Shown here: piece after piece, positions 8,408-17,282 of the stretch
Position numbering within the stretch: position 1 is the first letter of the stretch
Layout: each line of letters begins with the position of its first letter
Assembly (NCBI GenBank): GCA_910585745.1
Contig: CAJUFM010000028.1
Location: 1 to 36,933 of the forward strand
Reading direction: 5' to 3'
DNA: 36,933 nucleotides
Source of the DNA: an uncultured Eubacterium sp.
Lineage (GTDB): Bacteria; Bacillota; Clostridia; Lachnospirales; Lachnospiraceae
Made by a program: the position numbers and the translations under genes
The notes under the pieces: generated by a model
Told to the model about the DNA's origin: nothing
Databases searched by the model: none
What the model saw: the letters and a program-made list of their open reading frames with translations, nothing else

Positions 8408-10243
8408 ATGAAAAAACGAAATAAAAATTGGATAGGGGCATTTCTGATCGTATTAATACTGGCATTTGTTCCCTTGATCGTATCGGCTAAAAAATACAGC
8501 GTCGGTTTGAGTGACCAGTTGTGGTTTTCCAGTGCGGATACGTCCTATGATTTTTTCCTCTACTGGAAAAGTCAGGCGCTGCTGCTTTTGTGTGGCATTC
8601 TTTCTCTTTATGCGGCATTAAAGATGACGATCAGCAAAAAGGACATGATGGCATCTGTGGACAACCGGTATTTGATACCGCTGGGTGTCTATTTTCTTAT
8701 GAGCCTTTTGTCAACCGTTCTATCCCAGCACAAAAGGATGGCAGTCTGGGGCGGTTATGAACAGTGGGAGGGAATGCTGACGCTGGGGGCCTATGTGGTG
8801 ATCCTGTTCTTTTCCTGCTGCCTGATCCTGGGGCAGACGGAGATCCGCATCCTTATGTATGGTCTGCTGGCAGGGGTATTTATTCTGTCCCTATTGGGCG
8901 CCAGACAGTTTCTTGGCTATGATTTTTTCCGTACTACGGCGGGAAAGGCAGTAATGAATTTTATGAGCGATGAGAAGCTGAATTTTACCTTTAATTTTGC
9001 CCCCGGACGGGTATATGCTACACTGTACAATCCAAATTATGTGGGATCCTATGTGGCTCTTATGCTTCCAGTGATCCTGTCCATGATCTCTTTGCGCAAA
9101 AGGATCGATGCGGTCCTTAGAAGCCTTTTAGCAGCTGCCACGGCAGTATTTCTTGTGATGATGCTTTTGGGTTCTGAATCTGTCACAGGCTTTATCGGTC
9201 TTGGGGCCGTACTTCTACTTTTTACCATACTGATGATCACCAAAATAAAAAAGCATCCCAGGATTTTTGCTTCCGTGGCGGTGCTGTGTATACTGGCTGT
9301 GACAGGGGCTGTGTTTTATAACAGATCCATATTTGAGTATGGCTGGAATAAGATCATGCACCCCACGCCGAATCATTTTGTGGTGAAAAGCATGGTTTCC
9401 CGCGGGGGAGCCCTGGAGATCTGTACTGCAGAGGACGATATGCTCCGTCTGACAGTGGATGTAAAGGATGGCACTTATACATATAAAGCGGAGGATGAGA
9501 AGGGCAGTCCTGTGGAGTCAGTGAAAGATGGAGAAGGTAAATCAGTGAAGTTTCTGGATCAGAGGTTCGATAAGATACAGATTCAGGAGACAAGTGTAGA
9601 AGCAGAGGGGGAGGAACAGGACGCTTTTGTGGTCAACACTCCTTCTGTGGGGAAATCCTACACCGTGGCAGTGGGGACATCCAGTTACCAAAACGGACTG
9701 AGCCAGAAGATTTACCGGATCTATAATCCCTTCAAAAAGCTTGACAGGCTGCGGGAGATACCGGCAGCAGGCTTTGAGGACAAATTGCATTTTGCCAGCC
9801 GCCGCGGTTATATCTGGTCCCGGACTTTTCCGCTTTTATCAAAGCATCTGCTCCTTGGTTCCGGACCGAATACCTTTGTGTATGAGTTCCCGAACGATGA
9901 TTATGTGGGGATGAAAAATGTGGGTTATGATGGTTCCACTGTGACCAAGCCCCACAATATGTTTATGCAGATATTTGTACAGACAGGGCTTCTTTCCCTG
10001 CTGGCATTTTTAGCCTTATATGGCTTTTATTTTGCGGAGTGTATGAAGTTATACTGGAAAAGGATGGAATATGGCTGGATGGAGCGGTTTGGAGCCGGGC
10101 TCTGCCTGGGGACTTTCGGGTATCTGGTGACAGGGCTTGCCAATGATTCCACAGTGGCAGTGGCGCCTCTGTACTGGTGTCTTCTGGGGGCAGGGATCGC
10201 AGTGAACCGACGGGTGGCAAAGGAGGAAGATCATTTTGAATAA
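8408..10243 (+). CDS. O-antigen ligase/polymerase-like (Wzy_C) multispanning membrane protein
   Basis: A 611-residue integral membrane protein with a signal-anchor-like first helix (about 10-28) and roughly ten further hydrophobic segments. The segment around GSGPNTFVYEFPNDD to KPHNMFMQIFVQTGL (about 485-530) matches the conserved Wzy_C/O-antigen ligase loop, and ends with an aromatic hydrophobic C-terminus. Relatives polymerise or ligate lipid-linked glycans outside the membrane. Unusually, a hydrophilic stretch of about 160 residues (about 310-475) interrupts the membrane core before the Wzy_C motif and probably lies outside the cell. A GAGG lies about ten bases before the ATG. The next gene starts eight bases before this gene's end, so the two are coupled. 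The actual glycan substrate is unknown. Confidence 0.85.
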   Translation: MKKRNKNWIGAFLIVLILAFVPLIVSAKKYSVGLSDQLWFSSADTSYDFFLYWKSQALLLLCGILSLYAALKMTISKKDMMASVDNRYLIPLGVYFLMSLLSTVLSQHKRMAVWGGYEQWEGMLTLGAYVVILFFSCCLILGQTEIRILMYGLLAGVFILSLLGARQFLGYDFFRTTAGKAVMNFMSDEKLNFTFNFAPGRVYATLYNPNYVGSYVALMLPVILSMISLRKRIDAVLRSLLAAATAVFLVMMLLGSESVTGFIGLGAVLLLFTILMITKIKKHPRIFASVAVLCILAVTGAVFYNRSIFEYGWNKIMHPTPNHFVVKSMVSRGGALEICTAEDDMLRLTVDVKDGTYTYKAEDEKGSPVESVKDGEGKSVKFLDQRFDKIQIQETSVEAEGEEQDAFVVNTPSVGKSYTVAVGTSSYQNGLSQKIYRIYNPFKKLDRLREIPAAGFEDKLHFASRRGYIWSRTFPLLSKHLLLGSGPNTFVYEFPNDDYVGMKNVGYDGSTVTKPHNMFMQIFVQTGLLSLLAFLALYGFYFAECMKLYWKRMEYGWMERFGAGLCLGTFGYLVTGLANDSTVAVAPLYWCLLGAGIAVNRRVAKEEDHFE

Positions 10244-12008
10244 GAAGAAAATACTTTTGACAGCCATCAATGCAAAATATATCCATTCCAATCTGGCAGT
10301 GTATTCTCTGCGGGCAAATGCGGGAAAATATACAGCACAGGTGGAGCTGGCGGAGTTTACCATTAACCATAGAAGAGAAGAGATCTTACAGGGGATCTTT
10401 CGTGAGAAACCGGACATGGTGGGATTTTCCTGCTATATCTGGAATATAGAATATGTGCTGGATGTGGCGGAAAATCTGAAAAAGATTCTGCCAGGGATTA
10501 AGATCCTGTTGGGAGGTCCGGAAGTATCCTATGATGCTATACAAAGGCTGGAAGGGCATGAGTATGTGGATATGATCATCGCCGGAGAGGGGGAGAACAC
10601 CTTCCGGGAGCTTCTGGAATGGTATTGTGAGGGGAGGCCTTACAAGGAGCTGGAGAATATCTGTGGCCTCTGTTACCGGGATAGATCGGGAGAGATTCAT
10701 ATGACACCGGCGAGAGGGCCTGCCAGGATGGATGAGCTTTGTTTTCCCTACCGGGATCTGGAGGATATGGAAAACCGTATTATATATTATGAGACGATCC
10801 GGGGCTGTCCATTTTCCTGCAGTTATTGTCTGTCGTCTGTGGAAAAAAGTGTGCGGCTGCGCAGCCTTTCCCTGGTATTTGAAGAACTGGATTTTTTCCT
10901 GGAACATCACGTGAAGCAGGTGAAGTTTGTGGACCGCACCTTTAACTGTAATCATGAACATGCCTACGAGATTTGGAAATATATCCACGAACATGATAAT
11001 GGGATTACGAATTTTCATTTTGAGATCGGCGGAGATCTTCTGCGGGAGGAAGATTTTGTGCTGTTCCGGAGTTTCCGGCCGGGGCTGGTCCAGTTTGAGA
11101 TCGGTGTCCAGTCCACGAACCCGGAGACGGTGCGGGCCATACGCCGCGGGGCGGATCTGAACCGGATCCGGGAAAATGTGGGGAAAGTTAAAGAAACGGG
11201 CAATATCCATCAGCATCTGGACCTCATTGCAGGGCTTCCTTATGAGGATTATGAGTCCTTTCGCCGATCTTTTCTCGATGTGTATGCCATGAGGCCGGAT
11301 CAGTTTCAGCTTGGTTTTCTTAAAGTTCTAAAAGGATCTTATATGGATGAAGCCAAGGAAGAGTATGAGGTGGTTTACGGGAACCGTCCGCCCTATGAGG
11401 TTCTGTCTACGCGGTGGCTGCCTTATGAGGATGTGCTGCGTCTCAAAGGGGTGGAAGAGATGGTGGAGGTATATTACAATAGTTTTCAGTTTCCGGCAAC
11501 GATGGCGCTGCTGGAGTGCTGTACCGGGGATGCCTTCCGGATGTATGAGGGAATGGCAGAATATTACGATGAAAAGGGATACTTTGGGAAAAAGCACAGC
11601 CGGGTTTCCCGCTATGAGATCTTATGGGAATATGTCAGCAGCCAGTTTGAGGATCTGGCGGAGGAGTTCCGTCAGGTGCTGACTTATGATCTGTATCTCC
11701 GGGATTATATAAAAAATCCCCCTTCCTTTGTAAGGCCGAGGGATCATGAATATCTTGCCTGGGTAAGAAAATTTCTGGATGGGGAAGCAGAAAATCCCCA
11801 GATTCTTTCCGGCTATGACGGATTTGTGACAAAACAATTGTTTAATATGGTATATATTGGTCAATTTACCCTGGACATTCAGGTGCTGCTGACAGAACAG
11901 AGGATTGAAAAAAATGTCCCCTATTCCCTTGTTTTTGACTATCGGCAGAGGAATCCGCTGAATCACAGTGCCAGGGTGACACAGATCCGGGAGACGGGGG
12001 ACATATAA
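10236..12008 (+). CDS. B12-binding-domain radical SAM enzyme (DUF4080-type)
   Basis: The N-terminal 130 residues look like a cobalamin-binding Rossmann domain (INAKYIHSNLAVYSLRAN, then ILLGGPEVSYD near 90). The radical SAM core follows with the CxxxCxxC cluster motif in RGCPFSCSYCLSS at about residues 189-199, and downstream elements such as EIGGDLL and FEIGVQSTN. The C-terminal 200 residues resemble DUF4080, found in this clostridial subgroup. The cluster should bind [4Fe-4S] and cleave SAM to a 5'-deoxyadenosyl radical; the substrate is unknown. The start is TTG, supported by AAAGGAGG nine bases upstream; no nearby ATG fits. The overlap with the membrane glycan gene could mean modification of a lipid or glycan precursor, but that is inference. 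Confidence 0.88.
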   Translation: MNKKKILLTAINAKYIHSNLAVYSLRANAGKYTAQVELAEFTINHRREEILQGIFREKPDMVGFSCYIWNIEYVLDVAENLKKILPGIKILLGGPEVSYDAIQRLEGHEYVDMIIAGEGENTFRELLEWYCEGRPYKELENICGLCYRDRSGEIHMTPARGPARMDELCFPYRDLEDMENRIIYYETIRGCPFSCSYCLSSVEKSVRLRSLSLVFEELDFFLEHHVKQVKFVDRTFNCNHEHAYEIWKYIHEHDNGITNFHFEIGGDLLREEDFVLFRSFRPGLVQFEIGVQSTNPETVRAIRRGADLNRIRENVGKVKETGNIHQHLDLIAGLPYEDYESFRRSFLDVYAMRPDQFQLGFLKVLKGSYMDEAKEEYEVVYGNRPPYEVLSTRWLPYEDVLRLKGVEEMVEVYYNSFQFPATMALLECCTGDAFRMYEGMAEYYDEKGYFGKKHSRVSRYEILWEYVSSQFEDLAEEFRQVLTYDLYLRDYIKNPPSFVRPRDHEYLAWVRKFLDGEAENPQILSGYDGFVTKQLFNMVYIGQFTLDIQVLLTEQRIEKNVPYSLVFDYRQRNPLNHSARVTQIRETGDI

Positions 12009-12038
12009 GCGCCCTGGCGTGAATAAATTTAGTATTCA

Positions 12039-12656
12039 TTACACCAGTTTCCGGAATTCCTGACTGAGGATTTCCCGACGGGGGAGTTCCGAGCGCAGGA
12101 CTTCCTCTGCGAGAGATGACAATTCCCTTCTTGCGCCCATAGTGGCATAAATCTCCGCAAGAGCCCGGTAATCGGTGGATTTATCGGAACCGGAGTTCAG
12201 GCAGAAGCGGTAAACGGCGGCGGCTTCTTCCATAAGTTCCCCTTTATGGTAAGCTTTTCCAAGATTTGACATATTCATTAAAAAATCATTAAAATTTTGG
12301 TCATATTGGGATAAGGTCTTGAAATTTCCAACGCCATATGCTAACTTTAAATCTGTATTGGAATATTCCGACAGATTCATCATCGGGAGTTTGCTCTGTT
12401 CAATCACCCGGTTCTGATAATAGCAGATATTCTCATCGCTGCTTTCCGGCATGGGAATCTGTTCCATATCAGGCTCGAACATAGGCAGCTTGGATATATC
12501 TTTGTTTCTGGCGCAGTTGGCAGCTTCTTCCCGCTGCCAGAATTCGTCGGATAGCTTTTTTTCTTCCCGGCTGCTCTTTCGCTTTTCATAGTGAAGCCAT
12601 AGTATAAAGATCAAAAAGCATACAAAGAGTGAAGGAAATGGCAAATTATCAAACAT
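12039..12656 (-). CDS. Membrane-anchored TPR-like protein of unknown function
   Basis: The 205-residue product starts MFDNLPFPSLF and has one N-terminal membrane helix (about 8-25), then a basic stretch HYEKRKSSREEKK. The C-terminal half has helical repeat character like tetratricopeptide repeats: LGKAYHKGELMEEAAAVY and YRALAEIYATMGARRELSSL. This suggests a cytoplasmic protein-interaction domain tethered to the membrane. The ATG at 12656 was chosen because AAAGGA (12665-12670) sits about eight bases upstream; the ATG at 12665 directly abuts that site, and the longer open frame to 12857 has no ribosome site and covers the divergent small gene. It converges with the radical SAM gene. I do not recognise a specific family. 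Confidence 0.75.
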   Translation of the reverse strand: MFDNLPFPSLFVCFLIFILWLHYEKRKSSREEKKLSDEFWQREEAANCARNKDISKLPMFEPDMEQIPMPESSDENICYYQNRVIEQSKLPMMNLSEYSNTDLKLAYGVGNFKTLSQYDQNFNDFLMNMSNLGKAYHKGELMEEAAAVYRFCLNSGSDKSTDYRALAEIYATMGARRELSSLAEEVLRSELPRREILSQEFRKLV

Positions 12657-12707
12657 TTTATTCATCCTTTCAGTATAAAATAATATCAACAAGGAGGTTA
12701 ACATATC

Positions 12708-12818
12708 ATGATGAACCGTAAAAAACAGCGTATGGTCGCTGCGATCATTTGTCTGGTACTGATAATTGCAATGCTGGCAGGGATCGTACTGCCCTACGTA
12801 TTGCCTGGGGTTGAATAA
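12708..12818 (+). CDS. Small single-pass membrane peptide, 36 residues
   Basis: Begins MMNRKKQRMVAAI, then one hydrophobic helix ending IAMLAGIVLPYV and a short tail GVE before TAA. A strong AAGGAGG lies at 12692-12698, nine bases before the ATG, which argues that it is translated. The pattern of a basic N-terminus plus one membrane helix resembles small membrane regulators or assembly factors, but no family is recognised. It is divergent from the TPR-like gene (51 bases apart) and lies 53 bases upstream of the VanW gene. An imperfectly terminator-like hairpin (CTGTAT/ATACAG, 12821-12840) stands between them without a T-run, so it may share a transcript with the VanW gene. Confidence 0.65.
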   Translation: MMNRKKQRMVAAIICLVLIIAMLAGIVLPYVLPGVE

Positions 12819-12871
12819 CCCTGTATATATTTTAATACAGCTTAGGTAAATGTGCAAGGGAGGACTTTTTT

Positions 12872-14491
12872 TTGAAACGAAGAGGGATTATGGCAGCATT
12901 TGCTGTTATTATTGTTATGTTTGCGATCATCGGAGTTTATGTGTATGCCAGTTACAGCCGGATCAAGCCGGATAAGGATAAAATGTGTAATGGGATAAAG
13001 GTGGATTCCATTGATATCAGCGGTATGACAGAAGAGGAAGCATCCGTGGCGGTGAATTCTTATATTACCCAGCTGGGGAGCCGGAATCTTGTGCTGGATA
13101 TAAATGGAGAGACTGTCACCAGCCGTTTGGATGAGGCTGGTTACTCATTCTCAGCCGGAGATTTTCTTGATGAGGCAATGAAGATCGGAAAAAGTGGAAA
13201 TATGATAGAAAATTACCGTCAGATCAAAGCGGCGGCCCAGGGAAAATACACATATAAGGTCACGATGGCACTAGACGAGGAAGTCTTAAAAAAATATATA
13301 AAGAAAAACAGCAAAAAGATGTGTGTCGGAGCGAAAAATGCCGAGATCAAGATGGAAGATGGCAAACTTGTATACACAAAAGCTAAGGATGGGATCAGCA
13401 TTGACACAGAGCGCACGATGCAGCTGGTAAAAGAAGCTGTGGAAGCTTCCGGGGGCACCGAGGTGCAGATTCCGGTGACTGCTGAGATCAAGGTTCAGCA
13501 GCCGGAGATCACAGAGGAGACAGCGGCAAGATGTAAAGATAAGATTGGTACATTTACTACCTCATTTAATGCCGGCAATGTCAACCGGACCAAAAACCTT
13601 GCTAATGCAGCACGTCTCATAAGCGGGACGGTGCTCTACCCGGGAGATACTTTCTCGGTTCATGACACGATCTCGCCGCTTACAGAAGAAAATGGCTATT
13701 ATGAGGCGGCGTCTTATAACAATGGCAAGGTGGAGGACAGTCTGGGAGGCGGTGTCTGCCAGGTGTCTACTACACTATATAATGCCGTACTTAAGGCTGA
13801 ACTGGAGATTACGGAAAGAAGCCCCCACTCCATGGTGGTAAGCTATGTGAAGCCCTCTATGGATGCCGCCATCGCCGGAGATTACAAGGACTTTAAATTT
13901 AAGAATAATACCTCAGTTCCTATATACATTCAGGGAGGGACCTATGGAAGCAGCATTTATTTCACCCTGTATGGAGAAGAGACCAGAAGTCCGGACCGGA
14001 CGATCCGGTTTGAGTCCGAGGTGACCGATACGATACAGCCGGGGGCTGATAAGGTGACCTTTGACAAGACAAAACCTGAATCCTATATGACAGTAACCCA
14101 GGAGGCGCACATAGGATATAAAGCGAAACTCTGGAAGATCGTGAAGGAAAATGGAAAAGAGACGAAAACCCAGATAAACAGCAGTACCTACTCGGCATCT
14201 CCCCGCTATGTGACCAGGGGGGCGAAGAAAGAGCCAAAACCGACTCCCAAACCGACAAAGAAGCCGTCTAACAGGGATAGAGAGGACAACTCCAGAGAAG
14301 AAAAGAGTGGAAGAAATACCCGGCGGTCCGCAGGAGGTACTACCGGGGGCAGCACAAGTGATAATGCGGGGGCAGATAATGCCGGAAATTCTGGCGGCAT
14401 GGCAGTGCCTGACCAGCAGCCGGCGGATACACCCCAGGATGCAGCGGCAGGGATTCCGTCCCAGATGGATCCACAACAGGGAGTTCAATGA
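12872..14491 (+). CDS. VanW-family exported protein with peptidoglycan-binding-like repeats
   Basis: A 539-residue exported or membrane-anchored protein with a hydrophobic N-terminal helix (about 7-27). Residues about 40-215 resemble the PG_binding_4 modules that precede VanW (GMTEEEASVAVNSYI near 50). The VanW domain covers about 225-355, with the conserved NRTKNLANAARLISG, GDTFSVHD and GGGVCQVSTTLYNAVL segments. The last 100 residues are low-complexity, rich in Pro, Lys, Gly, Ser and Asp (KPTPKPTKKPSNRD), like a wall-spanning tail. The biochemical role of VanW is unknown; it is associated with the cell wall. The TTG start is supported by AAGGGAGG eight bases upstream, while the next ATG (12890) is too far from it. 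Confidence 0.9.
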   Translation: MKRRGIMAAFAVIIVMFAIIGVYVYASYSRIKPDKDKMCNGIKVDSIDISGMTEEEASVAVNSYITQLGSRNLVLDINGETVTSRLDEAGYSFSAGDFLDEAMKIGKSGNMIENYRQIKAAAQGKYTYKVTMALDEEVLKKYIKKNSKKMCVGAKNAEIKMEDGKLVYTKAKDGISIDTERTMQLVKEAVEASGGTEVQIPVTAEIKVQQPEITEETAARCKDKIGTFTTSFNAGNVNRTKNLANAARLISGTVLYPGDTFSVHDTISPLTEENGYYEAASYNNGKVEDSLGGGVCQVSTTLYNAVLKAELEITERSPHSMVVSYVKPSMDAAIAGDYKDFKFKNNTSVPIYIQGGTYGSSIYFTLYGEETRSPDRTIRFESEVTDTIQPGADKVTFDKTKPESYMTVTQEAHIGYKAKLWKIVKENGKETKTQINSSTYSASPRYVTRGAKKEPKPTPKPTKKPSNRDREDNSREEKSGRNTRRSAGGTTGGSTSDNAGADNAGNSGGMAVPDQQPADTPQDAAAGIPSQMDPQQGVQ

Positions 14492-14537
14492 TCTGGGGAC
14501 AAAATATTAGGAAGAATCAGGAGAGACAGGTGTATTT

Positions 14538-15500
14538 ATGCATTCAGGAAAGGTACCGGAGAGGATATTAAAGCGGGCTGTGCGAAAGAAGATTACATAC
14601 AGAAGCGGGTTCCTAGCCAGGCCTCCGGCGCCGGGAAGGGATAGCAGCGTATATTGCCCACCCGGCGGAGTGCCTATGGCATTCTGCACCAATCCGGTCA
14701 CCGGTGATCCGGATACCTTAGGGTGCCGGGCATTTTTCCGCATGGCAAATGATATCTGTTGTGCCGGGGCAGATCCATCAGGCATGTTGCTGGATATACT
14801 TCTCCCGAAAGGAAGCGAAGAGCAGGTACTCCGGCAGATCATGCATCAGATCGGCAGTCTGGCAGAGGAGTACAAGGTGGATATTCTTGGCGGGCACACA
14901 GAAGTTATGGCAGAGGTAACGGAGCCTGTGATCACCGTGACGGGAATTGGCCTGTGCAGGGAAAATGTAAGAACAGAAATGAAACCCGGAAAGGGTATGG
15001 ATCTGGTGATGACAAAGTGGGCGGGAGCTTCTGGGACGAATGGTTTGATAATAAAAGGGAAAGAGGAACTGCAGAAGCGGTTTGGCAAAGATTTTCTGGA
15101 CCGGGCGGAGAGCTATGGCAGGGATATAAACTGTCTGCCCGGGGCGGCTATCGCCTGGGAGAATGGTGCGGCAGCTCTCCACAATGTCTCTGCCGGGGGA
15201 ATCTTTGGTGCCCTCTGGGAGCTGGGAGAGCAGTGTGGAACCGGCCTGGAAGTGGATCTGAAAAAAATACCGATCCGTCAGGAGACGGTGGAGATCTGCG
15301 AATATTATGATGAGAACCCCTATATGATAGCGTCGGAGGGGGTGCTTCTGATTGTTGCATCCAGCGGATCCCGTCTGGTCCGCCAGTTTGAAGAGGCAGG
15401 GATCGTGGCTGCGGTGATCGGACAGATCCGGGAGGATCAGGACAGAATCGTAAGAAATGGAGAGGAAATACGTTTTCTGGTTCCTCCGGGAAATGGATAA
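14538..15500 (+). CDS. AIR synthase-related protein (HypE/ThiL/PurM superfamily)
   Basis: The 320-residue protein has the PurM-like two-domain layout: an N-terminal alpha/beta half with MANDICCAGADPSGMLLDIL (near 72-91) and DILGGHTEVM (near 115), and a C-terminal half with NVSAGGIFGALWELGEQCG (near 215) and a SEGVLLIVA strand. The GGHTE and AxGGIFGAL elements match the HypE-like AIR synthase group, which normally binds ATP in a dimer. No other hydrogenase maturation genes are visible, so calling it HypE would be unsafe; the substrate is unknown. The N-terminal 45 residues are short and basic. An AGGAGA lies about 14 bases and CAGGTG about six bases before the ATG. It precedes the Lrp gene by 21 bases, on the same strand. 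Confidence 0.75.
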   Translation: MHSGKVPERILKRAVRKKITYRSGFLARPPAPGRDSSVYCPPGGVPMAFCTNPVTGDPDTLGCRAFFRMANDICCAGADPSGMLLDILLPKGSEEQVLRQIMHQIGSLAEEYKVDILGGHTEVMAEVTEPVITVTGIGLCRENVRTEMKPGKGMDLVMTKWAGASGTNGLIIKGKEELQKRFGKDFLDRAESYGRDINCLPGAAIAWENGAAALHNVSAGGIFGALWELGEQCGTGLEVDLKKIPIRQETVEICEYYDENPYMIASEGVLLIVASSGSRLVRQFEEAGIVAAVIGQIREDQDRIVRNGEEIRFLVPPGNG

Positions 15501-15521
15501 GCAGTATAGGAGGGAAAATAA

Positions 15522-16010
15522 ATGCTTCAGGAAGAAATACTTAATATCATATCAAAAAATGCGAAAGTGACGACAGAGGACCTGGCGGCGATGCTGGCAA
15601 CTACGCCGGACCAGGTGGAGAAGTGCCTGAAGGAGATGGAAGAGAGCGGCATCATCTGCGGCTATCCGGCATTGATCAACTGGGATAAGACGGATAATGA
15701 AATTGTGACCGCACTGATCGAGGTCAAGGTGGCGCCCCAGAGAGGACGCGGGTTTGACAAGGTGGCAGAGAGGATTTACCAGTTTGACGAGGTAGAAAGT
15801 GTATATCTGATGAGCGGGGGATTTGACCTCACGGTCATCATTGAGGGAAAGAGTATGAAAGAGGTATCACGCTTCGTCTCTACAAAGCTCTCGCCGATGG
15901 ATTCCATCATCAGCACAGCTACCTACTTTGTCCTGAAAAAATATAAGGAGCATGGCCTTCCCCTTACAAAAAATACAAACGGAGATGAGAGGATGTTGAT
16001 CACACCATGA
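15522..16010 (+). CDS. Lrp/AsnC family transcriptional regulator
   Basis: The 162-residue protein has an N-terminal winged helix-turn-helix (about 3-60, VTTEDLAAMLATTPDQVEK then a recognition helix) followed by a RAM/AsnC ligand-binding domain (about 65-140: EVKVAPQRGRGFDKVAERI, VYLMSGGFDLTVII). Such regulators bind amino acids or related ligands and form octamers. The start follows AGGAGGGAAAATAA. Its stop overlaps the ATG of the aminotransferase gene by four bases (ATGA), so the regulator and enzyme are cotranslated, and it probably controls amino-acid metabolism through that enzyme or its ligand. Confidence 0.9.
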   Translation: MLQEEILNIISKNAKVTTEDLAAMLATTPDQVEKCLKEMEESGIICGYPALINWDKTDNEIVTALIEVKVAPQRGRGFDKVAERIYQFDEVESVYLMSGGFDLTVIIEGKSMKEVSRFVSTKLSPMDSIISTATYFVLKKYKEHGLPLTKNTNGDERMLITP

Positions 16011-17164
16011 GAAACCCATTATCGAAAACTGTTATGGAACTTCAGCCCTCCGGGATCCGGCGCTTTTTTGATATGGCCAGCACTATGGAAAATGTCATAT
16101 CCCTGGGTGTGGGAGAACCGGATTTTGATACACCCTGGCACATCCGGGAGGAGGGGATATATTCTCTTGAACAGGGGAGGACCTATTATACCTCCAATGC
16201 GGGGCTGCTTCCCCTGAGGCAGGAGATCAGCCGATATCTCGGAGAGCGCTTTGATCTGCCCTATATGCCGGAAGAGATCCTGGTCACCGTAGGGGGGAGC
16301 GAAGCCATCGATGTAGCATTCCGCGCCATGCTGGATCCGGGAGATGAGGTGATCATTCCGGAACCTTGTTTTGTATCCTACCTTCCCTGTGTAAAGATGG
16401 CGGGGGGTGTTCCTGTGGAGATCCCGCTGGAAGAAAAGGATCATTTCAAGCTTACTCCCCAAAAACTGAGGGAGGCAGTCACCGATAAGACGAAGATGGT
16501 GGTACTTCCATTTCCCAACAATCCCACAGGAGCCATTATGACAGCCCAGGAGCTGCAGGCTGTGGCAGAGATCATCAGGGAAAAGGATCTGTTTGTCCTG
16601 TCGGATGAGATCTATTCGGAACTCAGTTATCACGGCCGGCATGTGTCCATTGCCAGCCTGCCGGGAATGGCAGAGCGCACCGTGGTGGTCAATGGTTTTT
16701 CCAAATCCTTTGCCATGACGGGCTGGCGGCTGGGATATGCAGCGGCGCCCCGGGAGATCATCAAACAGATGGTAAAGATCCATCAGTACATCATCATGAG
16801 TTCCCCCACCACCAGCCAGTATGCGGCGATTGAAGCACTTAAAAACGGTATGGAAGATGTGGGCCGGATGCGGGAAGCTTATAACCAGAGAAGAAGGTTC
16901 CTCGTAAAAGAGCTGAATGAGATGGGACTTCCCTGTTTTGAGCCTTATGGCGCCTTTTACGTATTTCCCAATATCAGCCGGTTTGGGATGAGCAGTGAGG
17001 AATTTGCAGGGAGGCTTCTAAAGGAACAGAGGGTAGCTGTTGTTCCAGGAGATGCCTTTGGAAAATGCGGGGAAGGGTTTTTGAGGATCTCTTACGCATA
17101 TTCTATTGAAAACCTAAAAGTGGCATTGGAAAAGATACAGAAATTTATAGACACCCTGTTGTAA
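16007..17164 (+). CDS. PLP-dependent class I/II aminotransferase
   Basis: A 385-residue fold-type I aminotransferase. Seen: the N-terminal SLGVGEPDFDTP substrate-entry segment, TYYTSNAGLLPLRQEI, FPNNPTGAI near 165, SDEIYSEL near 195, and the PLP lysine in NGFSKSFAMTGWRLGYAA at Lys233. The C-terminal GAFYVFPNISRFGMSS and a late Arg in FLRISYA, the carboxylate-binding site, are present. Substrate specificity (Ala, Asp, aromatic or a modified amino acid) cannot be read out. It overlaps the Lrp regulator gene by ATGA, and that pairing suggests a role in amino-acid turnover. The length and motifs are normal. Confidence 0.93.
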   Translation: MRNPLSKTVMELQPSGIRRFFDMASTMENVISLGVGEPDFDTPWHIREEGIYSLEQGRTYYTSNAGLLPLRQEISRYLGERFDLPYMPEEILVTVGGSEAIDVAFRAMLDPGDEVIIPEPCFVSYLPCVKMAGGVPVEIPLEEKDHFKLTPQKLREAVTDKTKMVVLPFPNNPTGAIMTAQELQAVAEIIREKDLFVLSDEIYSELSYHGRHVSIASLPGMAERTVVVNGFSKSFAMTGWRLGYAAAPREIIKQMVKIHQYIIMSSPTTSQYAAIEALKNGMEDVGRMREAYNQRRRFLVKELNEMGLPCFEPYGAFYVFPNISRFGMSSEEFAGRLLKEQRVAVVPGDAFGKCGEGFLRISYAYSIENLKVALEKIQKFIDTLL

Positions 17165-17282
17165 TTATGATATACTAAAAAGTAGCCAAAAGGTTAAATG
17201 AGTGGTGTCAATCGGAGCCATAGACCTTATGGGGGAGAGTTAGACAGACGGAAGTATTTTGTCTGGAAAGGAGAAAGGAAAT

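Noticed and set aside
12657..12857. Extended N-terminus of the minus-strand TPR-like gene
   Set aside because: It lacks a ribosome site, would overlap the divergent small gene, and its sequence is unlike a signal or known domain. The start at 12656 fits AAAGGA.
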